A stretch of DNA of 34,803 nt from assembly GCA_934394855.1 (NCBI GenBank), contig CAKRRH010000020.1, positions 1 through 34,803 of the forward strand. Reading direction: 5' to 3'. This document shows positions 30,367 to 34,803 of this stretch, one piece after another; the first letter of the stretch is position 1; every line of letters starts with the position of its first letter. The position numbers and the translations under genes were made by a program. The notes beneath the pieces are model-generated. The model was not told where the DNA came from. It did no database searches and saw nothing but the letters and a program-made list of their open reading frames with translations. Source of the stretch: an uncultured Eubacteriales bacterium (GTDB lineage Bacteria; Bacillota; Clostridia; Oscillospirales; Acutalibacteraceae).

Positions 30367-31443
30367 ATGAAAAGAAGAATCGGAATTTTGACAAGCGGCG
30401 GAGATTGTCCGGGACTAAACGCCTGCATCAGAGGTGTGACGAAAGCGTCATATGAGCGGTTTGGCGACGATAATGTTGAAATATACGGCATTGTCGGCGG
30501 ATATACCGGTCTTATCAACGGCGAAGCTAAGCTGATGAAGCGTTCGGATTTTTCGGGAATTTTGACCCAAGGCGGAACGATTTTGGGAACATCTCGTCAG
30601 CCGTATAAAAAAATTCAGCAAATCGGCGACGATAATGTTGACAAGGTTGCGAACATGAAGGAAAATTATAAAAAACTGAAGCTTGATTGCCTTTTAACTC
30701 TCGGCGGCAACGGAACTCACAAAACCGCAAATCTGCTTTCAAAAGAGGGACTTAATGTAATCGGTCTGCCGAAAACGATCGACAACGATATATACGGCAC
30801 CGACCATACCTTCGGATTTCAGACGGCAGTTGACATCGGCACAGAGGTAATTGACCGACTTCACACAACCGCCGCGTCACATTCCCGTGTAATGGTGGTT
30901 GAAATCATGGGCAACAAGGCAGGTTGGCTGTCGCTTGCAAGCGGAATTGCAGGCGGTGCGGACGCAATCATTTTGCCTGAAATGCCGTTTAAATATGAAG
31001 AAGTCGCAAAGGCAGTCAAAAAGCGCATTGACGGCGGCCATGTATTTTCGATCGTAGTAGTTGCCGAGGGTGCATATTCGGTTGAGGAAGCAAAGCTGAA
31101 GCGCAAAGAGCGAATTGCGGCTCGCGGAGGCGTTGCGACCCCGACAAACCAAATTGTTAAATATATTTCAGAAAACTTGGGCGTTGAGACCCGCTCGATG
31201 GTTCCGGGTCATTATCTTCGCGGCGGCAGTCCGTGCGCATATGACAGAGTGCTTGCAAGCGAGCTTGGAACATATGCCGCATGGCTGATTGAAAACGGTA
31301 TATACGGCGTGACGGTTGCGGAAAAGCACGGTGAGATAACTCACAACAAGCTGTGCGACATTGCGGGGATCGCAAAGCCTGTGCCGCTTGACGACCAAAT
31401 GGTAAAAACCGCAAAATCACTCGGAATCAGCTTCTGCTGTTAA
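30367..31443 (+). CDS. pfk: 6-phosphofructokinase, mixed ATP/PPi signature
   Basis: Phosphorylates fructose-6-phosphate to the bisphosphate, feeding the aldolase encoded at 18471. GGDCPGLN (11-18) binds the phosphoryl donor, PKTIDND (135-141) holds the catalytic Asp139, and MGNKAGWLS binds substrate. Two diagnostic positions disagree: Gly116 in GGNGT is the residue of ATP enzymes, where PPi enzymes have Asp, while Lys136 in PKTIDND is the residue of PPi-type enzymes, where E. coli PfkA has Gly. Asn115 also replaces the usual Asp. At 358 residues it is longer than PfkA (about 320) and fits the mixed subfamily. AGAGGATAATGAACG precedes the ATG. Confidence 0.93.
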   Translation: MKRRIGILTSGGDCPGLNACIRGVTKASYERFGDDNVEIYGIVGGYTGLINGEAKLMKRSDFSGILTQGGTILGTSRQPYKKIQQIGDDNVDKVANMKENYKKLKLDCLLTLGGNGTHKTANLLSKEGLNVIGLPKTIDNDIYGTDHTFGFQTAVDIGTEVIDRLHTTAASHSRVMVVEIMGNKAGWLSLASGIAGGADAIILPEMPFKYEEVAKAVKKRIDGGHVFSIVVVAEGAYSVEEAKLKRKERIAARGGVATPTNQIVKYISENLGVETRSMVPGHYLRGGSPCAYDRVLASELGTYAAWLIENGIYGVTVAEKHGEITHNKLCDIAGIAKPVPLDDQMVKTAKSLGISFCC

Positions 31444-31447
31444 ATTC

Positions 31448-32398
31448 ATGCCTGCTTTAATTACACATTATATTCAGGCTGACAAAACGCTTGAGGCTTT
31501 GCCGAACAATATATCGCATGAAATTATCCGCCCTGCGTTCCTGCTCGGTGCGCAGGGTCCGGATTTTTTATATTTTCACAGAGTTTTGCCGATAATCATG
31601 CCGGGAAAATCGCAAAGATCGGTCGGAACAACGCTTCATAACATTCCGTCCGACCGCCTTTTCGGTTCGTTTGCGAACTATCTTTGCAAAAATTACAACG
31701 CCGCCGCAATGTCTTTGGCGTTGGGTTTTCTTTGTCACTATGCGCTTGACAGCGTGTGTCACCCTTATATTTACGCATTGCAGTGTAAAATCATTAAGCA
31801 AAACAACATCAAATATTTCGACGGATTTGTTCACAGTAAAATCGAGCATTCAATCGACATTTTGCTGTGCCGAAAGCTGCTTTGCATAAATGCAAATGAA
31901 TTTGATTTTGATAAGGCACTGACAAATGATGAGCAAATTATTTCGGAGTGCGCAAAGATGATGGCATATTCGGTGAATGAGCTTACCGAATATGATGTGA
32001 GTGAGCGGCAGATGAGAAGGGCGTTTTTGGACCTTCGTGCGCTTCAGCGGTTTTCAAAAGATAAACACGGGATTAAGCACGGCACTTTAAGGACGCTTGA
32101 AAAAATCATATTTTTCCCCGAAAGTGCGTCGACCTTTATCCGCACAAAAACTGTTGCCGATGATGTTGATTATCTAAATCTTGCGCATGATGAATGGACA
32201 AATCCGTATGACAAAACGAGCGTGGCAACATCGGATTTTTGCGGGCTTATCAACGAAGCGACGAACAGAGCGGTTCGGCTCATTGAGAAATATCAAAATG
32301 CGGTTGAAAATGAAAAAACAATTGATTTTACAGGCAATTTCAGCTATAAAACAGGGATTAAAATATCGGATAAATCGGAAATTGACGATACCTATTGA
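31448..32398 (+). CDS. Zinc-dependent phospholipase C-like protein
   Basis: A 316-residue protein of the bacterial zinc-dependent phospholipase C/S1-P1 nuclease-like fold. The ligand pattern is visible in ALITHYIQ (His7), LGAQGPDFLYFHR, FLCHYALDSVCHPY and SKIEHSIDIL. The initiator methionine is followed directly by the domain and no signal peptide is seen, so this is the intracellular branch common in Clostridia and not a secreted toxin. The true substrate is unknown. It begins 4 bp after the pfk stop with no good ribosome site, so it depends on translational coupling. luxS follows 21 bp later. Confidence 0.85.
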   Translation: MPALITHYIQADKTLEALPNNISHEIIRPAFLLGAQGPDFLYFHRVLPIIMPGKSQRSVGTTLHNIPSDRLFGSFANYLCKNYNAAAMSLALGFLCHYALDSVCHPYIYALQCKIIKQNNIKYFDGFVHSKIEHSIDILLCRKLLCINANEFDFDKALTNDEQIISECAKMMAYSVNELTEYDVSERQMRRAFLDLRALQRFSKDKHGIKHGTLRTLEKIIFFPESASTFIRTKTVADDVDYLNLAHDEWTNPYDKTSVATSDFCGLINEATNRAVRLIEKYQNAVENEKTIDFTGNFSYKTGIKISDKSEIDDTY

Positions 32399-32419
32399 AT
32401 AATAAAGGAGAGTATTAAA

Positions 32420-32872
32420 ATGGACAGAATTGCAAGCTTTTGCGTTGACCACACAAAATTGCTGCCGGGAGTTTATGTTTCCCGAATTGACGGCGACATC
32501 ACGACCTATGACCTTCGTGTTTGCAAGCCGAACACCGAACCGGTGATGGAAAATGCGCCGATTCACACGATCGAGCATTTATTTGCTACCTATGCAAGAA
32601 ACTGCGAGCACAAGGACAGCGTGATTTATTTCGGACCGATGGGGTGCAGAACGGGATTTTATTTTCTCACACGCTCGCTTGATAATCAAATCGTGCTTGA
32701 TATAATCAAAAGCGGATTTGAGTTTATAATGAACTATGAGGGCGAAATTCCCGGAACAACGGCTGCCGAGTGCGGTAATTACCGTGACCATGACCTTGAC
32801 GGCGCAAGAGAAATTGCGAAGAAATATTATGATGTGATTCGTGATCTTACAGCTGAAGATATGCAATATTAG
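32420..32872 (+). CDS. luxS: S-ribosylhomocysteine lyase LuxS
   Basis: Cleaves S-ribosylhomocysteine into homocysteine and the autoinducer-2 precursor DPD. At 150 residues the metal ligands are intact: His49 and His53 in HTIEHL, and Cys118 in AECGNY. Glu52 and the catalytic Cys76 (GPMGCRTGFY) are also present. AAGGAG lies 8 nt before the ATG. Together with the nucleosidase at 15177 it would complete recycling of S-adenosylhomocysteine. It is the last gene of the ppk-luxS run; an ATTAGGA/TCCTAAT inverted repeat follows but has no T-run. Confidence 0.97.
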   Translation: MDRIASFCVDHTKLLPGVYVSRIDGDITTYDLRVCKPNTEPVMENAPIHTIEHLFATYARNCEHKDSVIYFGPMGCRTGFYFLTRSLDNQIVLDIIKSGFEFIMNYEGEIPGTTAAECGNYRDHDLDGAREIAKKYYDVIRDLTAEDMQY

Positions 32873-32956
32873 GAAATAATTGTTGTAATTTTGTATAAAT
32901 CAATATCCTAATTTCAGAACAGTTTTGTTAATTACACCAAAAATGCATGAAAATGG

Positions 32957-32984
32957 TTGAATTTTTATTACAAACAGTTATAAT
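32957..32984 (+). promoter_or_regulatory. Predicted sigma-A promoter of the M23 peptidase gene
   Basis: TTGAAT, 16 bp, TATAAT. The leader would be about 135 nt. Confidence 0.7.
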
Positions 32985-32995
32985 AGGTAACAAAG

Positions 32996-33012
32996 GTTAC
33001 AAAAAGATTACA
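32996..33012 (-). promoter_or_regulatory. WalR-like binding site
   Basis: On the minus strand the sequence TGTAATCTTTTTGTAAC fits TGTWAH-N5-TGTWAH, the WalR box known from Bacillus and Staphylococcus cell-wall hydrolase genes. It lies just after the likely transcription start, a position that would favour repression. Next to it, AAATGTAA (33014-33021) pairs with TTACATTT (33027-33034) and a T6 run follows. Confidence 0.45.
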
Positions 33013-33125
33013 AAATGTAATATGGTTACATTTGTTTTTTAACCTGCTTTCTTTGATATGAAATAATATGAACGAAGATAACAGAAGCAAATAACTTATT
33101 TTAACAGTAAAGGACCACTTCTTTT

Positions 33126-34622
33126 ATGCTGAGATCATTTTTTAAATGTGTAATTAGCAAGACAGTTGAATATAGCCTTAAAGCATTAGAGACAATCGGC
33201 AACGCAACAGCAAAGCTTGCGGTGAAATTGTCAAAGATATTTGTCAAACAATGGCAAGCACTTGTGCGCAGATTTAAAATCTCGTCAAAGCGTTGGCAAA
33301 GAACATTTGCAAAATGCGGCAAATTTGTTTCGTCGATTTTTTCGGATATTGTTGCAAGAACGAAGCGCAATGCCGAAAAATACGGCAAGATGAGCGGATT
33401 TTTCAAATTCGGCGAAGAGATTTTCAAAAATACGGTGCGTAACAAGCATTTTTTGTTTAAAGCATTCAACTTCACAGCGCCGATTTTTGCGGTTTTGATC
33501 GTATTTTTTGTCGCAACCTCATTTAATAATGTAACTCTTGCTTATGAGGTTAAATATGACGGCGACACGATCGGCTATGTTTCGGACGAAACGGTCTATT
33601 CTCAGGCATCTAACATTGTTAAGGATCAGGTAGAAGGCAGCGCTGAGCTCAGCACAGAGCCTGTTTTGAATGTTACTCTTGTGTCGCAGGATAAAATATC
33701 GACAGCTGACGATTTGAGTGAAAAAATAATCGAAACATCGGGCGAATTGACCGACGGCTTCGGACTTTATATCAACGATAAATTCGTTTTGGCGTCTGCA
33801 AAGGAAAGCACGATAAATGCGGCGCTTGAACAGGTAAAATCGGATGCGATTGCAAAAACAAAGGCGGATGACGCTGAGTTTGTTGATGATGTTAAGATAA
33901 AAAGCGGACTTTACTGCGACATTCAGCTGATGAATGTGCAGCGAATCGTTGAAAGACTGACTTCTGATGTGCTGTCGATTAAAACGACAAAGACAACCGT
34001 TAAAACGGAAGTGCTGAAATATTCGACGATAACCGCTAAGGATAATACCAAATATGAGGGCTATAAGCGTGTTAAGGTATCGGGTTCAAACGGCGAAAAG
34101 GTCAGCAAGATTCTGACGACATATGTTGACGGCAAGGCGGAAGGCACAGATGTTATCAGCTCGACTGTTACAAAGGCAACGGTTGACGAACAGATAATCG
34201 TAGGTACAAGAAAGATTCCGTCAAGCACATCGGTCAATGTTAATGCAAAATTTGCATGGCCGGTCGAACGCGGTTCGTCAAGCTATGTCAGCCAATATTT
34301 TGGCAACGGCGGACACACAGGCATTGACATTGCGGCATATTCGGGAACTCCGATCTATTCGCTGTCAAACGGCCGCGTAATTGAAGTAATTTATAAGGGA
34401 ACAAGCTACGGCAATCATTTTAAAGTAGATTACGGTAACGGAATCGTGGCGCTCTATGCACATTGCAGTACGATAAAAGTTGAAGTCGGCGATGTTGTCG
34501 AAATGGGTCAAACGATCGCAACAGTCGGGTCTACCGGTAATTCGACCGGACCGCATCTGCACCTTGAGATAATCAAAAACGGCGAAAAGGTTAATCCGGG
34601 TCCATATATCGGACTTGACTAA
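33126..34622 (+). CDS. Membrane-anchored peptidoglycan hydrolase with G5 and M23 domains
   Basis: A cell-wall endopeptidase of 498 residues. Residues 1-112 are basic and cytoplasmic, 113-134 form one membrane span, and the rest is outside. A variable region (~140-280) is followed by a G5 domain (~285-365, ending VDEQIIVGTRKI). The LytM/M23 domain (378-498) has His397 and Asp401 (GGHTGIDIA), His446 (ALYAHC) and His477-x-His479 (PHLHLE), so all zinc and catalytic residues are intact. The long basic cytoplasmic head is unusual for this family and might bind a partner or nucleic acid. AAAGGA lies 11 nt before the ATG. A possible WalR site is in its leader. Confidence 0.92.
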   Translation: MLRSFFKCVISKTVEYSLKALETIGNATAKLAVKLSKIFVKQWQALVRRFKISSKRWQRTFAKCGKFVSSIFSDIVARTKRNAEKYGKMSGFFKFGEEIFKNTVRNKHFLFKAFNFTAPIFAVLIVFFVATSFNNVTLAYEVKYDGDTIGYVSDETVYSQASNIVKDQVEGSAELSTEPVLNVTLVSQDKISTADDLSEKIIETSGELTDGFGLYINDKFVLASAKESTINAALEQVKSDAIAKTKADDAEFVDDVKIKSGLYCDIQLMNVQRIVERLTSDVLSIKTTKTTVKTEVLKYSTITAKDNTKYEGYKRVKVSGSNGEKVSKILTTYVDGKAEGTDVISSTVTKATVDEQIIVGTRKIPSSTSVNVNAKFAWPVERGSSSYVSQYFGNGGHTGIDIAAYSGTPIYSLSNGRVIEVIYKGTSYGNHFKVDYGNGIVALYAHCSTIKVEVGDVVEMGQTIATVGSTGNSTGPHLHLEIIKNGEKVNPGPYIGLD

Positions 34623-34636
34623 ATAATGCATCCATG

Positions 34637-34665
34637 AATCCGACGGGTTTCCGTCGGATTTTTTG
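34637..34665 (+). terminator. Intrinsic terminator after the M23 peptidase gene
   Basis: AATCCGACGG pairs with CCGTCGGATT over 10 bp with a GTTT loop, then a run of six T in total. Confidence 0.93.
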
Positions 34666-34686
34666 TGTGATCGGAATTTTTTCATC

Positions 34687-34715
34687 TTGACCCGCACCGG
34701 TATTTATGATATAAT
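34687..34715 (+). promoter_or_regulatory. Strong promoter before the tRNA gene
   Basis: TTGACC, exactly 17 bp, TATAAT. The -10 ends 15 bp before the tRNA 5' end, as expected for a stable-RNA unit. Confidence 0.82.
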
Positions 34716-34730
34716 CAATTTATTCGATAT

Positions 34731-34803
34731 GCGGGCGTGGTGGAATGGCAGTTTTCAACCGAGCGCTGCCTGTGGCAGAATGAGCGACGGTTGAAAAAAC
34801 GCA
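34731..34803 (+). tRNA. tRNA-Leu, 5' part, interrupted by a palindromic insertion (truncated by window edge)
   Basis: GCGGGCG-TG-GTG-GAATGGCAG has the 7-nt acceptor arm, the T8-G9 link, the D-stem 5' strand and the D-loop start typical of bacterial tRNA-Leu. Instead of continuing into the D-stem 3' strand, the sequence enters a 46-nt palindrome (34752-34797) and then reads AACGCA, which would be the delayed D-stem/anticodon-stem side. The rest lies outside the window, so the anticodon and the 3' half cannot be checked. It may be a working gene with an expanded D-loop, a gene whose insert is removed, or a broken copy. Confidence 0.6.
34752..34797. repeat. 46-nt palindromic insert within the tRNA-Leu
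   Basis: TTTTCAACCG (34752-34761) pairs perfectly with CGGTTGAAAA (34788-34797). Inside is a second stem, CTGCC-TGT-GGCAG (34766-34778). The hexamer TGGCAG occurs both at the tRNA junction (34746-34751) and in the inner stem (34773-34778). Confidence 0.85.

Overview
The window looks like a stretch of core chromosome from a spore-forming, low-to-moderate GC member of the Clostridia, most likely of the Ruminococcaceae/Oscillospirales type. This placement is inferred from gene content and not from a search. The supporting signs are an alpha/beta-type small acid-soluble spore protein, Firmicute-style ribosome binding sites and TTG/GTG starts, the mazG-hup-rqcP order, a HemZ-type radical SAM protein, ECF vitamin transport, and a probable guanidine-IV riboswitch in front of a MepA-type MATE pump. 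No phage, CRISPR array or transposase gene is visible.

Layout. 1-1609: a histidine phosphatase and a divergent XRE regulator. 1610-3246: gdhA behind a long, strongly folded leader. 3247-5312: a repeat-rich gap, then three minus-strand features: a 6S RNA candidate, a DUF1292 gene and a membrane-anchored polysaccharide deacetylase. 5372-13885: a tight plus-strand operon (FemAB-like ligase, alanine-racemase-like protein, recJ, rel, MBL hydrolase, hemZ). 14020-17596: small regulatory and zinc-ribbon genes, an MTA/SAH nucleosidase, then mazG, hup and rqcP. 17672-18470: a SASP gene and another repeat-rich gap. 18471-22867: fba, an SDR, coaX, an ECF S-component and an M24 aminopeptidase. 22868-25756: the MATE gene with its riboswitch, inside dense intergenic repeats. 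25757-32872: glmS (minus), then ppk, DUF523, pfk, a zinc phospholipase C-like protein and luxS. 33126-34803: a membrane-anchored G5/M23 peptidoglycan hydrolase and the 5' part of a tRNA-Leu gene that carries a palindromic insertion.

The genes are mostly housekeeping: nitrogen assimilation, wall assembly and turnover, stringent response and repair, glycolysis, the methyl cycle (mtnN-like plus luxS) and CoA supply (coaX plus an S-component). The unusual content is non-coding. At least 13 hairpins share one plan, a variable GC-rich arm followed by T5-6, a tiny loop, A5-6 and the complementary arm; in most of them the arm sequences differ but stay complementary. Four of them belong to a longer composite repeat of about 150 bp. 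Two inverted copies of a separate ~290-bp multi-hairpin element flank the MATE cassette. A 46-nt palindrome interrupts the D-loop region of the tRNA-Leu at the right edge. These repeats are confined to gaps between transcription units.
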